Shown here: positions 12,097-24,516 of the stretch, piece by piece
Layout of the letters: the number at the start of each line of letters is the position of its first letter
Position numbering within the stretch: the stretch's first letter is position 1
DNA from: Takakia lepidozioides
Lineage: Eukaryota > Streptophyta > Takakiopsida > Takakiales > Takakiaceae
DNA length: 64,000 bases
Assembly (NCBI GenBank): GCA_030704615.1
Contig: CM060731.1
Span: 38,068,001-38,132,000, forward strand
Reading direction: 5' to 3'
Notes under the pieces: generated by a model
Told to the model about the DNA's origin: nothing
Database searches by the model: none
The model's input: the letters and a program-made list of their open reading frames with translations, nothing else
Translations under genes and position numbers: made by a program

Positions 12097-14590
12097 CTCC
12101 CACTCAATTAAACCATATCATTGAGCTACTTCGTTTGTCTTTGGAGAAGAGACACCAAGTAAGGCTGAACACTTCATGTGTTTTGTTTGTTCGTCAAAAC
12201 ATCCACAACCATATCTCTTGTAGCACAATAGATCATCTTGATCTCTCCCTTGCATACAACTTCCCGTATGTAGTGATGTTGCACTTCAATATGCTTCGTC
12301 CTTGAATGATACTTCGGATTCGGACTTAATGCAATCGCACTTTGATTGTCACAATAGAGAGTCATAGGTAGTGATTAGAGATGATCCAAATCTCCAAGCA
12401 ACTTCCGTAACCAAATAGTCTCCTTTGTTGCTTGTGTAATGGACATGTACTCAGCTTCTGTTGATGATAACGCTGTTGCAACTTGTCGTTTGCTAGACCA
12501 AGATACAGCTCCACCTGCTAGGAGAAAACAATGGCCTGAAGTTGATTTTCTACTATCAACGTCTCCTGCCCAGTCAGCATCAGCAAACCCCAACAAACTT
12601 AGATCTTCCACTCTCTTGTAGAGTAGACCAGAGGTTGATGTTCCTCTTAGATATCGAAATATCCTCTTCACTGCTTTCCAATGGGTTTGTCCGGGATTTG
12701 AAAGAAATTGTCAGACCACTCCCACTGAATGTGCAATGTCTGGCCTAGTACAAACCATGCAATACATCAAACTGCCGACTGCGCTTTGATAAGGAGTTTT
12801 CCTCATATCTTCTTGCTCTTCTTGAGTCTTAGGTGCCATATCCTTCGTAAGTTTCAAACCAACTTCGAGAGGAGTTGATGTTGGCTTACTCATCTCCAAT
12901 TTAAACCTTTGTAGAATTGTCTCAATGTATTGTCGTTGATGCATGAATACTGTATGGTTCACTCGATCTCTACTGATTTGAATACCAAGATAGAACCGAA
13001 TCTCACCCATGTCAGTCATGGCAAACTCAGCACTCAACAGTGTTTTGGTTTTTGGCAACAACCTTTGATGATCGTTGGTGACAATGATTGTGTCATCCAC
13101 ATATAGAGCTATGATCACAAATTGCTCTCCCATCTTTTTCACATAGATGTTTGTGTCAACAATGCTTCGCTCAAATCTTGCCTTTAAGAGGTAAGCATCG
13201 ATCCTAGCATACCAAGCTCGAGGACTTTGTTTGAGTCCATACAAACTCTTTTGCAGCTTACACACAATATCACTTCCTCATTGTACAAACCCTTCAGGTT
13301 GTCTCATGTAGATCTCTTCTTGTAGTTCTCCATTCAGAAATGCGGTCTTAACATCCATTTGATGAACTTCGTGATCATGTTGAGCTGCAAGAGTTAACAA
13401 CACTCTGATAGAATAAATCTTCACCACTGGTGAGAAGGTTTCATTGTAATCCACTCCTTGAATTTGTGCATAGCCTTTAGCTACAAGACGAGCTTTGTAC
13501 CGGTAAATAGATCCATCAGCTTTGTACTTCAACTTGAAGATCCACTTGCAACCACTGGCTCTTCATCCTGCAGGCAACCTAGTGAGTGTCCATGCTTTGT
13601 TTTGCATCAATGAATCCAACTCTGAGTTGATTGCTTCTTCCCATTGTAGTTTGTCTGGAGAGCGCATCGCTTCCTCATATGTAGCAGGCTCAACCACTTG
13701 TGATGCTTCTTCCATAGCTTCAATGGCACTCATAGATATAATCAGCCTACTAGAAGCTTCATTTCCCGCTGAGATCTCCTTAGAATTGGCACATCTTCAA
13801 CTTCATCTCTAGAGTCCATATCAACAAGTGGTTCACCAACTTCGACTCCTTGATCAACTCCATCAAGTTGAACACCTCCATCATTTGCTTCAGCCATCTC
13901 TTGTATTGGCTCCTCATAAGACTCCTCTTGGAAATGGTGTAATGGCTCTAAGCTCATTCCCATGTCATCTTCTCCCACTACCAAAGAGGGTATGAAGCCT
14001 TCATCAAACACTACGTCCCTACTGTGTTTGACAGCCTTAGTTGTCTTATTGAACAATTTATATCCCTTCACACCTTCTGTGTAGCCAATGAAGATGCATC
14101 CTTCTGATTTGGAATCAAGTTTCCTTCTTCTGAGTAGGGATATGGACATATGCACGACATCCAAAAATCCTACAATGAGCCACACTAGGCTTCTGACCAC
14201 TCCATACCTCTTCCGGTGTTTTTCCCAACACTGATTTGGTAGGTATTCTGTTGTGAAGATATGTTGCAGTGCCAACAGCTTCTGCCCAAAAATGATTTGA
14301 AAGATTCACTTCTTTCAACATACTCCTTGCAGATTCTTGTAGTGATCTATTCATCCGCTCAACTACACCATTCTGCTCAGGTATATATGGAACAGTAAGC
14401 TGTCGAGCTATTCCATTCTCTTGACAAAACTGATTGAAAGTCTTTGAGATGTACTCACCACCATTGTCAGATCTCAAAATCTTAAGAGGCTTTCCAATTT
14501 GTTTTTCTGCAAGTACTTTGAACTCCTTGAATTTCTCTAGCACTTTTCTGCCTTAGGAAATTCACCACAACCTTCCTTGACAAATCACCT
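12097..14590 (-). mobile_element. Ty1/copia retrotransposon remnant (integrase, RT, RNase H)
   Basis: Minus-strand pol fragments follow the copia order. Integrase core pieces (14,543-14,115; RSDNGGEYIS and the PEQNGVVERMNR region) are followed by the downstream GCIFIGY segment (14,275-13,742). RT is split at about 13,270 ([12 protein letters not shown] in 13,532-13,278; ALYVDDTIIV in 13,265-12,711). RNase H follows (FADADWAGD, STEAEYMS in 12,671-12,375; LYCDNQSAIALS in 12,365-12,174). Frame changes between the pieces show the element is dead. Gag, protease and the 5' LTR are absent because the left edge of the 3.1-kb inverted repeat (14,591) interrupts the integrase region. The 3' LTR lies immediately downstream. 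Confidence 0.93.
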
Positions 14591-17500
14591 AGGGGGTGCA
14601 CTCCAGCCAATACGTACCAGCCACGTGCGTGCACAGGAGGGGGTATTTTAAACCCATCCATGTACAACATTATACATATAGAGGGGGGTTTATATCACCT
14701 TAAATATAATCTTACAGGAGGGGGTTATAGAATTTTAGGAGTAGTCTAGTGGTAAGGGCGTAGAATGTGTCGTGACGCACCGCGGGATCAAATCGCGATG
14801 CAATGTTGTTTTGCTTTTCTTTTTTTTCTTTGCTCCCAGCGATCTGTCTCCCGCGGGCTCTCTTTTCCCTCCTCCCCCGCACCCCTTCCGTGTCAGCATA
14901 GTCTTAGCAGGCCGAGAGAGAGAGATTATAATGTTCATAGGGATACTGAATTATGTTCTTTGAAGAGTCTTCAGGTAGAGGTAGCACTTACACAAGGCTT
15001 AAGGCTGCTTGAGAAGTGGGAGCATGCTACGCTGCACTTGACACAGTGGACCTGGCCCATGTTTGAGCTTCATACTTGGGTAGGGAAGCCCTTCAAGGAT
15101 GACATGTTGTTGATGTTTCATACTTGACTTGATGACATCCTCAAAATATGAGAGGTTAGTACTGTGTTACACTAGCATCTAGGAGTTAACCGAAGTCGGG
15201 GTTGACTCTCTGTTCAGTCAGATATCATTATGCACACAATAGGTGAGAACTCATTCATGCAGACCTGTTCTTGCTGACTAGAGCTAGGTTTTGCATCAGA
15301 AGAGTACATGGTGACATCTGACATGCCCTCATCTTAGTTAGATTGCAGCGGCTTACGTAGCATGTCCTTCCTTCAGTGCTTGAGCCTTGTTGCTACAAAG
15401 GGTGGAAAATCAAAATGAACAATCTGTTACAAACAATGTTAGCGCAGGTACATGAAAGGCTGCTGATGCTAGTCTCTGCAAATGAGATGCGCTCATTGGC
15501 TGAGCGTGTGTTCCAACCTTTCTCTACTGTGAGACCTTTTGAATGCACGTCGACTGCTGAGAGTCTGTGGAAGGTTGCTTTCTCCCACCTGTTCACTCTA
15601 AGGGCTCATAGTCTTGTTTCAGTGGTAATAAGTGGTATTGACTGAAAAGACTTTCTCATTCTAGTCGATTTAACAAAATATGTAGATCTTTATCTGCTTT
15701 CTCAACGAGGTATAGGTGAAACCCTAAAAGCACATACATGTGCTGAAAGATGCATGCAAAGGGTTCGATAATTTTGGTTTGGCATCAGAGCAGCATTCTA
15801 GGACGCCCAATATTTACAGATAGATTCATGTTGTATGTCTGATGTAGGCTGCTTTGGTGGAGTATGAGGAAAAGATGCTTCCAATAGAGGGGAAGATAGC
15901 CTTAAAACTACGGGAACTCTTTTGCTCTTCTCTCCTACCTTCCTTTGCAGCATCTGTCAGAGAAAATGCAAACAACTCTGTTTCAGCTATGGCTCGGCCT
16001 CATCAGGTGGCAAACTTCTTTCTTCTGGTTATAATGCGTTCCTTAGACCATCTGGTGTTTGCAAATTTCTCTTTAGCTTTCAGGAATGTCCCAATTGCAC
16101 TGACTTTATATGCAAAGTTTCCCTCTGTTGGGGAACCTTAGTAAATGAAGGCTAGTAAGAAGATAAAGAGGTCGATGTATCCTTGCACAACCACATCTTT
16201 TTAAATGGTATGTGTTTTGTTGTGTTGATAGTTGTGTGTGTACTGCGCAGGTTTAAAGAGCTCTTTGGAAAACCTCTTGTGGTGCAGTGTCTGGCAAGTG
16301 AAGGACATAGGCTCATCTCACTAATTCAAAGGTGATTGGCAGAGAGTCACAATTTTTTGTTGTTGTTTGATGCCCTTTGTTGTTCTTTGTCCGTCTCCTG
16401 TAGAGGAAATCAAAGTCGCAAGCTCCTCAATCAAAAGCATTCCTACTTTGTGTTGTGTGAAGGAGGAACCATGGAATCATTGATATGCACCAGTGTCAGC
16501 ATGCAGGCATGTTGAGGCTCTGAGGAGTACATTTGAAGAGAAGTGTGTTGTGTTCAGCACCCATAATAGAAAGAATGAATTTGATGTGGCCTTGCCCCAC
16601 TGCCATGCGGGGATAGTTGTTGGAAGTAGTAGAGTCGTCCCTATTTTTTCATGTTGAATTCTGCAAGTTAGATCGTTGGTGGATCTATGGTGGTTTTGGA
16701 GTGATTTTGTGCTCCCTGTACCTTCTTCTTCAACCTATTTCAGTCTGTTTTGCCCTCTCATCATTAGGGTTTAGGGTGTTTGCTGGAAGAACTTCATGCC
16801 ATCAGTGTCAGCTGCTAGTAGCAAGGCTGAGGATGTATTCATGATTTGTCCACAGGCAGGGATAGCTAAGGACCAGGGATAGAGGTCCAGATTCATCCAA
16901 GAGGGCCGGATTTCAAACACAAGTTTCTTTCTGCTTCTCTGTGGATCAATAGCTACAAGCAATCGCGCGGGTAGATGGTCAATTGGAAACATCAGCGGCA
17001 ACAGTGCAATTGATAGAACAAGGCAATGCTAATGAAGGTACATTCTTCAACACATTTCAGCCTGTTTTTCCCTGTTATCAGAGTTTTTCCATGTTTTTGC
17101 CTGAAGGAGCAGGGATAGAGTGTGGGTCTAGATTCATCCACGAGGGTTGGACTTCAAGCTCCAGATTACCTTGATTCCATGTGGGTCAGTAGCTACAAGA
17201 AACCTACATGGGTAGATGGTAAACTAAAGGCAGCTATTGCAGCGGCACAGATGATAAGTTCAGGCACCTCAACCATGACCACAGCTTTTGAAAGAGGATC
17301 AAGAGATGGAGTCCACAATGCCTCTTCTGACATTTCTGGGCATGTGAAGATACTTTGTGCGGCAGACAGCCTGACAGAGGCTCTACAGATTCTAAACCAA
17401 TGAGGCATTTTAGCAGATTCAGATATGTATGTTTGTCTCTTGCTTAAGTGCATCACTGTCACCAACCAGGGCAAAGGTGGGGCCACTCCTTGGATTAAAA

Positions 17501-17684
17501 CGTATAAATATGTTGGCTTCCTTTAGCATGCAAAGGAAAGAAGGAAAAGACATAAACAGTTCGGTTTTCCTTCAGACCTATGTTTGATCCAATCTCAGAT
17601 CTTTACCTTTGCAATCCTTACCTTTGGAGATGTACTTCAATGATATGTGGGCAGAGGGAGGATGGTTTCCAGTGGGAAGCTACA
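14591..17684 (+). repeat. 3.1-kb inverted repeat, left arm
   Basis: The whole stretch is repeated in reverse complement at 33,055-36,161. The outer edge starts at GGGGTGCACTCCAGCC and the inner edge ends at CCAGTGGGAAGCTA. Arms are near-identical but differ by scattered substitutions and small indels (for example around 16,220). No terminal inverted repeats or convincing transposon protein are visible. Two open stretches (15,376-15,645 and 15,854-16,141) appear in both arms but resemble nothing I know. The left arm abuts truncated copia sequence and the right arm abuts a truncated LINE. Confidence 0.88.
14737..14800 (+). repeat. tRNA-like head (possible SINE) in left arm
   Basis: TAGTCTAGTGGTAAGGGCG resembles a D-arm/A-box. 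About 25 bases later CGCGGGATCAAATCGCG can form a 5-bp T-stem with a 7-base loop, matching a B-box position. The 3' acceptor half is missing, so this is not a working tRNA. It fits the head of a tRNA-derived SINE. Confidence 0.45.
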
Positions 17685-18494
17685 CTAGAAGCATTCGTGT
17701 CTTTTTCGAATCGACTGCACGTCCAAAACCACTGAGGGAACAACTTTGAGATGTTTGTTACTACTGCACAATCGTAACGGATAAATTCACATTTCTAATG
17801 GCGGATAGAAGTTGCATCAATGACTCCGCAGTCGGCACAATATTCGCGGCGATTTAATTCAATTACGTAAATTGTTTTTTTTTTTAAACAGCAATTACAA
17901 GTGGTTTTAAGCACTAGAGAACGTCTCTTAACAACTAGGCATTCATTGCACACCCTATTCAAAAATGGAATTTTTATAAGTGCTCCACATGGCTCATGAC
18001 GTGGAATATTTTAATGTATTTTAGGGCTTGTGTGGCTCGTAGAGATTGTTCTAATCGTCGGATGTAAAATGATCTAAGGGTGGAAGAGTAACTTTGTCCT
18101 TTGCCTGAATTTGTCTAAGTGTTGGGAGAGGGATGGAGGCTTGAGAGAGAGACGAACAAGTGATGCGAGAAGGACGAAGACCAAATCGAGGCCCATGTCC
18201 TGTTGTTGCAAGCGTTTATGGCGTCAAGGGCGCATTATGTGCAAATGTGGGCTCTTGGCTCCCCTTTGTACCATGATTTGGTATTCTTCCTGATGATCAC
18301 AAGGTTCTTGGGGGAATCAGCTTGGTCTTAGCAACCCATATTTTAATCTCTGCCCGCTCAGCTGCACCGTGGTGGTTCTTATGAACCAATCCCACATTAC
18401 CTGACTAGAGATACAAGCAGCACGCACAAGAGGTCTTCTTGGGTTCATGGTCAGTCTAATCCGCAATGGGTCATGACACAAGGTAGAGGACAAT
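17685..18494. other. Unassigned sequence
   Basis: No coding, RNA or repeat feature can be supported here. A short T/A run lies at 17,875-17,890. Confidence 0.5.
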
Positions 18495-19392
18495 GTGGTG
18501 AGGGCACCTTCTTCTTCGAGCTATTTCAGCCTGTTTTGCCGAGATGTAGTGTCGTGGAGTGCGATGCTTGCAGGGTATGCACAGCAGGGACGTGGGATGG
18601 AGGCTTTGGAGACCTATGAAGTTGCGAAGGGAGAGTTTGATAACATGGCTGAACAAGATGTTGTCTCAAGGAACACGCTGAATCTCGCAAGATATGGCCA
18701 GCATGTGTGCGGGATGAGGGCATTGGAGACATATGAGCAAATGTTGAGAAGAGGTGCAGCCTGACCGGGTCACGTTCATTTGTGTTTGCAATGCATGTGC
18801 AAACCTGGCAGCCCTGGAGACTTGGTAAAGGGCAAAGAGGTCCATCGTGACATTGTCAAAGCTGGAACTGTACCAGATGTAACAATACCTTGTCGACATG
18901 TATGCCAAACGTGGGAGCATTCCCTTGTGAACAAGGAGTGTTTAACAATATGGCTGAGCGAAATGTGGTGTGGTGGAACGTGATGATCGCAGGACATGCA
19001 CAACATGGGCGGGGATTGCGGGTTTTGGAGACCTATGAGCAAATGATGTGGGTCTAGGGGGTGAAGCCCGAGCACATTACGTTTGTTTGTGTTTGTAGTG
19101 CATGTGCGAGCCTGTTGGAGAAGGGCAAAGAGGTCCATGGTTGCATCGTCAAAGCTGGAATTGTGGTAGATGTCATTCTGAACATGAATACCCTTCTAGA
19201 TAGGGAGTGTTCAACAATATGGCTGAGCGAAATGTGGTGTCGTGGAAAGTGATGATCACAGGACATGCACAACATGGGCGGGGATTGCAGGTTTTGGAGA
19301 CCTATGAGCAGTTGATGTGGGAGGGGGTGAAGTCCGACCACATTACGTTCAGAGAGTTCAAATGCCTCTCCACCATGACCTTGCTTAGCTAA
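18495..19392 (+). pseudogene. PLS-type PPR gene remnant with tandem internal copies
   Basis: Plus-strand fragments carry typical plant PPR motifs: RDVVSWSAMLAGYAQQGRG, ALETYEQM, FVCVCSACASLLEKGKEVHG and AERNVVSW. In family members these repeats bind organellar RNA for editing or processing. The ALETYEQ unit recurs near 18,600, 18,725, 19,030 and 19,290, so one PLS block has been duplicated. Frames are broken (for instance a TAG just before GVKPEHITF near 19,053) and there is no start, transit peptide or E/DYW end. It is a dead fragment. A related piece lies at 21,950-22,107. Confidence 0.8.
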
Positions 19393-20328
19393 CCATGCCT
19401 TGCTGATGTTGTTGTCTTGCACTTGAGTTGTTTTTGGACACTGGCTGGAACATCCACAAGGCGGCTCTGCTCGAGAGAGAAATCAGCTTGAATGCAGGGG
19501 CAGATTTTGAGATCACAATCGCCACTCAGAACGTTGTTCTTTGCACCGGCATGGCATGTCAGCATGCATATCAGCCCAAACTCATTACTCCGTGAGCCTT
19601 CCACTGCCGGAGTGTGCCCATTCAAGCTAGATCTTCGAAACGCAGGGATGGAACGGGGTTTTGAAACCAGCATTGCCTAACTGGATACCCAATTCAACTC
19701 CGCATCTTGGTCCATTAATCTGCTGCACATTGTGAAGTTTTTTGCCCGTTCACCGCAAGTTGAATAAGGAGTATTCTTAAAACACGGGTACTCATAATCT
19801 GAAAATGGCTCCAGCTTATGTTGCTTGAGTGCGAATATGAGTGTTGGTTGGCTTGGCAGCTTTACATCTGGTCCATCCCACTCGATATGATGAACAGGTT
19901 CAGCTTGACTTCTCTCACACAAAAGACGCTGCCAAGATGGGGTTCGCCGCCCTAGATGACTTCCCGTCGTTGTTTTGGGCTGCAACATACAATTAATCTG
20001 GCCCATGGCGAGGGGCCTTGCCTTCCACCAATCATCTATAAGTCCTATGAAACTGTTTTTGTGGCAGTTTGTAAGCAGTGGGCAGCGATGGTGGGCTGTT
20101 GTAGGATTTGATGAACTCAATGTCGTGTACTGACAACAACCCCTCATCTCTTATGCAAGCATTCAACAAGCCAAGTTGACTGCAGAGCATATTGAGCCCC
20201 CCACGTTTCTAGTTGCCTAATGTTCTTCATCTCCTGGGCAGAGCATTTTCCAAGGTCTCCATCTGTGATGACACACTATCTTCTCATGTGGTTCAGCTTC
20301 TGGTCTTGCGCTTGTTTGCACCACCCCA
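19393..20328. other. Unassigned sequence
   Basis: The only longer open stretch is on the minus strand (20,147-19,677, 156 codons). It contains cysteines and a WDGPDVKLPSQPTL segment. I cannot match it to a family, so I do not call it a gene. Confidence 0.4.
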
Positions 20329-20360
20329 ATGAAGGGCAGTTCCCACCTGCTTGATTCTCT

Positions 20361-21459
20361 CTATATGGTTGTCTTGGGTCTTGGCAGGGTTTCCCACAAC
20401 CGCCTTTCCTTTTCAGACTGCCAGTCATCAGCCTCGTTCTCCAATGCTTCACTTTCTTCCCAAGTGAAGTGCTCTCCTCTTTTATGCTTCAACGTCCCTG
20501 CAGGTGTCTTTTCCTTCATCTCCCGTGGTGCTTTCGAATGAATGAGCACTGATTTACATCTGTTGGCAACACTTACGGTGTCCCTTTCCTTGCATGCCAC
20601 TGCAGGCCCGCATTGACTTTCTTGGCAGGGAAGTCTCCTCCTTCTCCCTCATTTTCTGGCTCTGTTGGTGCCCCACTCACCATGCTATCAGGGAGTCTTC
20701 TTGGCAAAGTCTCCCACGAGCTCCCATCAATTTCAGGCATCAGGTTTTCTACCCTGCCCTTCCACTTTTCATAAGCGAGGTGCATGTCTTCCTCCCTTTC
20801 ACTCTTCAGCGTCTCAGGCAGATTTTTCTTCATGCGATTGCTGCTCCCATACTTCCAGTCCTTGTTTAATTTTCTCCAGCCATCACCCTCAGATTTGACA
20901 AGGTATTGTTGCCCTTCCTTGTGTCTTTCCTCACTCCCAGCTGCTGGTTTTATCCGAGATTCACCTCTCATCCTTGCCTGGGGTTTTGCTTGCCAAACAG
21001 CCCTTGTGTGGGGAACTTCAACGAAAGGCAACATCTCATTCTCAGCTCCTGTCTTTGTACCTCTTTGCAGCAGTCCAGCCTCGGGTGCCTCACTTTCTGA
21101 TTGTTGGGTTGCATTCTTCGCCGCCAACCTTTGACAAGAAAGTGTGCTCCATCTTCCTCATCTCCTACTGGTTCCCTTGATGCTTCACCTCATATGTCTT
21201 CCTCCTCATGTTTTAGCAGCAGTTCCCATGCTTGAATTGCTACTTTTCCTCGTAGTTGATCTTGTGCTTTCCTTTTTCTCCGTAGCCTAATCAACAGTTT
21301 TGTCTTGGCAGCTCCCTTGCCATGAGTGCCTTGTCTCACTGCATCTCCCTTGGCTGCCCACCATCCTTGGAGTCTTTCTTGCACTATTCTGACCCTCGTT
21401 GGCATGCACTTTGCTGTGATGCCCCACATGTATTTGCTGCTCCCTTTAATCATCAACAT
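20361..21459 (-). pseudogene. Uncharacterised charged coding remnant
   Basis: Three minus-strand open stretches (21,459-21,190; 21,127-20,573; 20,600-20,361) have a protein-like composition rich in Glu, Lys, Arg and Trp, while the opposite strand reads as Cys/Ser/Leu noise. A WETLPR motif appears in the second and third pieces, suggesting an internal repeat. No ATG starts the longest frame, and the frames change between pieces. This could be a broken gene or transposon-derived protein. I do not recognise it. Confidence 0.3.
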
Positions 21460-21949
21460 AGTGCTCTAGAGCCAGTTCCTCATTGTTGACCAATTGACCT
21501 TCTCAGCCCTTGGACCCCATTTTCCCTTCTCCCATGTTGCCTCGTCTTTCTGCTTCATCGTTTGCTTTACTAGCACGATGTTGCTTCTTCCCTACAGCTC
21601 ATCATGTGTTGTGGCTCTTTCCCATGTTGCACTCACTCCCATCATACGTTGTGCAGTTGATAAGACGGAGATGAGTTGATGCAGGATAGGGGGAGGGCTT
21701 GCTGGTGTATGTTGTCTGATAGGCCCTATGCACAGAGTCAAAGCTGGAAGTCAGCCTTGCAAGGACCCAAGTGAGAGAAGTCTGGTGGGGTAGCATCTTG
21801 GGGGATGGCAGTTAGGGCAATGTGTGTCTAGGGCAATATATGTCATAGCAGCGGGTGATGTGCTGCCAATTTTGAGGATAGAGACAGCCTGTAAGCTGTA
21901 GATTTGTATAAGTGGTTTCTTCTGACACATATTGCTCCCAGTTTGCCAC

Positions 21950-22107
21950 AACCAGTTGTTTGCATTTGTAGTGCATGTGCAAGCCTGCTGGGGAAGGGCA
22001 AAGAGGTCCATGGTTGCATCGTCAAAGCTGGAATTGTGGCAAATGTCATTCTGAACAATACCCTTGTGGACAGGGAGTGTTCAACAATATGGCTGAGCGA
22101 AGGATAG
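21950..22107 (+). pseudogene. Second PPR remnant
   Basis: The translated stretch (VCICSACASLLGKGKEVHG, then IVKAGIVANVILNNTLVD) duplicates part of the PPR remnant at 19,080-19,250. It is too short and too interrupted to function. Confidence 0.7.
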
Positions 22108-22124
22108 AGTGTAATGACTGCTAA

Positions 22125-23205
22125 TGAAGGCACCTTCTTCAATTTCACCTTGTTTTCCCCTCTTATCAGAATCGCTTCTAATTATTCATGTCTGAATTCT
22201 GCAAGTTAGCTGGTTGAGTGAAGCTTTGATAGTTTGGAGTGACTTTGACATGATTCTGCCAATGTGACAACAGGAAAATATCATAAACAGGTAACACAGA
22301 CGAGGAGAAGTTGTGGAATGAATATTTTTCTGACCCCAGTCAATGGTGGGACAATCGAGGCAAGAAGGTGAATGTTTGTTGGATTATAGAGAGTAGCAGA
22401 TGCAATTGAGCGTAGGAACTAGTGTGATAAGTTGAGTTGGGTGCTTCCTAGAACAAGTCTAGGCTGTCATCGTCAACTGCTAGCAACAAGGCAAGGTTGT
22501 ATGCATGATTTGTGCGAGGCATGGATAGTTGAAGGAGCAAGGATAGAGTGTGGGTGCAGATTCACCCAAGAGGGCCAGACTTCAAGCTCCAGATTAACTA
22601 TGAAGCTACAAGAAACCTGCATGGGTAGATGGTCAACTGGCAGCAACAGCACAATTGATAAAATCAGACATTGTTAATGAAGGCATCTTCTTCAGCACAT
22701 TTCACCCTGTTTTTCCCTCTTATTAGAATCGGTCCAAAATTTCCATGTTGAATTATGCAAGTTAACTGGTTGAGTGAATCTAGTTTGGAGTGACTTTGAC
22801 ATGATACTGCTATGTGACAACAGGAAAGTATCAAAAAACAAGTAACAGACATGAGGAGAAGCTGTGGAATGAATACTTTTCTACCCCCAGTCAATGATGG
22901 GACAACCGAGGCAAAAAGGTGAATGCCTGCTACATTTCAGAGAGTAGCAGACGCAATTGAGCATATGAACTAGTGTGATAAGCTGAGTTGGGTGTTTCCT
23001 AGAACAAATGTAGGTTGTCATTGTCAGCTACTAGCAGCAAGGCAAGGATGAATGCATGATTTGTGCAGGGGCATGGATAGTTGAAGGAGCAGGGATAGAG
23101 TGTGGTCCAGATTCATCCTAGAGGCCAAATTTCAAGCACAAGATTTACCTATGATTCCCTGTGGATCAATAACTACAAGAAACCTCCATGGGTAGATGGT
23201 CTATT
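22125..23205 (+). repeat. Dispersed R repeat, forward copies
   Basis: Two long units (about 22,125-22,670 and 22,675-23,205) share an ordered set of phrases: CACCTTCTTCAA, CACCTTGTTTTCCC, TGGAATGAATA, CCCAGTCAATG, GGGACAA, GGATAGAGTGTGG and ACAAGAAACCT. The family also occurs in the 3.1-kb arms (16,720-17,250; 33,500-34,020) and reversed at 30,420-31,160. No gene is evident. Confidence 0.65.
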
Positions 23206-23211
23206 CCGTGG

Positions 23212-23415
23212 AACTCACTGAAGTCTTGCATTATGAGGATCAGAACTGCTTGACTTGCACGAGGCCTTGACCCTTAGGCAATCCCCAGAGCAGCAGTAGC
23301 TTTTGGGCTGCTTTTTTACTTTGTGTTTTTCATTTTGTCCTATAAGCTCTTTGAGCTTTCCGCAGATGTAATAAAGTACCATTTTGTTTCATTTCATTCA
23401 TTTTCATTTCATTTT
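23212..23415 (+). mobile_element. LINE-B 3' fragment
   Basis: A 5'-truncated copy of the 3' end of the LINE at 36,812-41,670. It contains the last codons (a CACGAGGCCTT...CTTAGGCAATC stretch corresponding to HEAFTLRQS) and the 3' UTR phrase TATAAGCTCTTTGAGCTTTCCGC. The tail is TTTCATTTCATTCATTTTCATTTC. Confidence 0.85.
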
Positions 23416-23479
23416 GTTTCATGGCAACTCTTTCATCGTTTGTGCATTTCTAATGCATGATTAGTTGGTAAGCCATCTG

Positions 23480-24516
23480 TCAAGCCTGAGGAAATAGTCT
23501 TTCCTGGATACATTAGAAGAGTTCTTTGAGGACGATTATTCAGAGGAAGCCAAGATACAGACAGCTGCTCTGCACCTCCGTGATGCCGCCAAGCTATGGT
23601 GGTCGCGCCAGAAACAGGAATGCCGTGAACACAAGAAACCACCTGTGGTAGTTGGGCTATGTTTAAGACACTATTCTTAGCCCACTACCTACCTGACGAC
23701 TATGCACACAAGATGAAAATGGAACTGTTCAGGTTGAAACATGAAACCTTGAGTGTTGGTGAATTCAAAACTAGATTTGAAACCCACGCAAGCTACTTTC
23801 CTTCCCTGAGTGAAGAAGACAGGGTTGATTTCTTTGTGGATGGCCTGAATGATTCCCTTACAGAGGATTGTGACTCAGGCTCGTGAATTTAAGCCAGTTG
23901 CAACGCCATCTTGGCAATCAACTAAGAAAAAGGGGAACTGGAAAAGGTTCAAGCCCTATAACAAGAGGCAAGATGGCTCGAATAATCGAAGCCATCGCAG
24001 GTAGAAGCCCCTGCACGGCTCAGTGCCAAGGAACGGGAAGAGCATAGGCGCAAAGGATTGTGTTTCATCTGCCATGAGTGGGGTCACAGGGCTAGAGAAT
24101 AGACAACCTGAACCTGGCTCAAGAAGATGTGCAGCCTTCCCACATTCTGCTACCCAACGGCGGTGTGGAGTCTATGCACAGACATCTGTCAGACGTGCCA
24201 ATGATCCTGCAAGGTGTATACACGACAACAAATTTTGAGGTTTGGGATGGAGCTCGGTACGACTGCATCCTCGGTATGCAATGGCTGGATCCAGTGGATG
24301 CGGTGGTAGCCTGCAAGCTCGAAACGGTCAGTGGGACTTTGCCAAATGGAGAGGCATTTAATCTTAAAGGTACCAGAGCCCTTCCTAATGTCCCAGTCTT
24401 GTCAGCCTTGCAGATAAAGAGGATTAAGTGGTTGGGTAAAAGAGAATGAACTAACATTGAATTACCCCTCATTTTCTGTCATTGAGGACAATGACCTGCC
24501 TTTGGGAGGGGGAGCT
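23480..24516 (+). mobile_element. Ty3/gypsy gag-protease remnant
   Basis: A gag core (AALHLRDAAKLWWSRQ, then MFKTLFLAHYLPDDYAHK onward, 23,495-23,886) is split by a frame change near 23,655. A zinc-knuckle start, CFICHEWGHRARE (24,061-24,100), lacks its last Cys and meets a TAG. A retropepsin-like segment with YDCILGMQWLDPVDAVV follows (24,129-24,449). RT, RNase H and integrase are absent. The segment runs straight into a purine tract (TTTGGGAGGGGGAG) and an LTR start, so the middle of the element was deleted or the element was a gag-only, non-autonomous type. Confidence 0.85.

Noticed and set aside
20573-21127. A 184-codon minus-strand gene
   Set aside because: It starts at TTG, has no recognisable family and its neighbours are out of frame. 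It is kept only as a low-confidence remnant.
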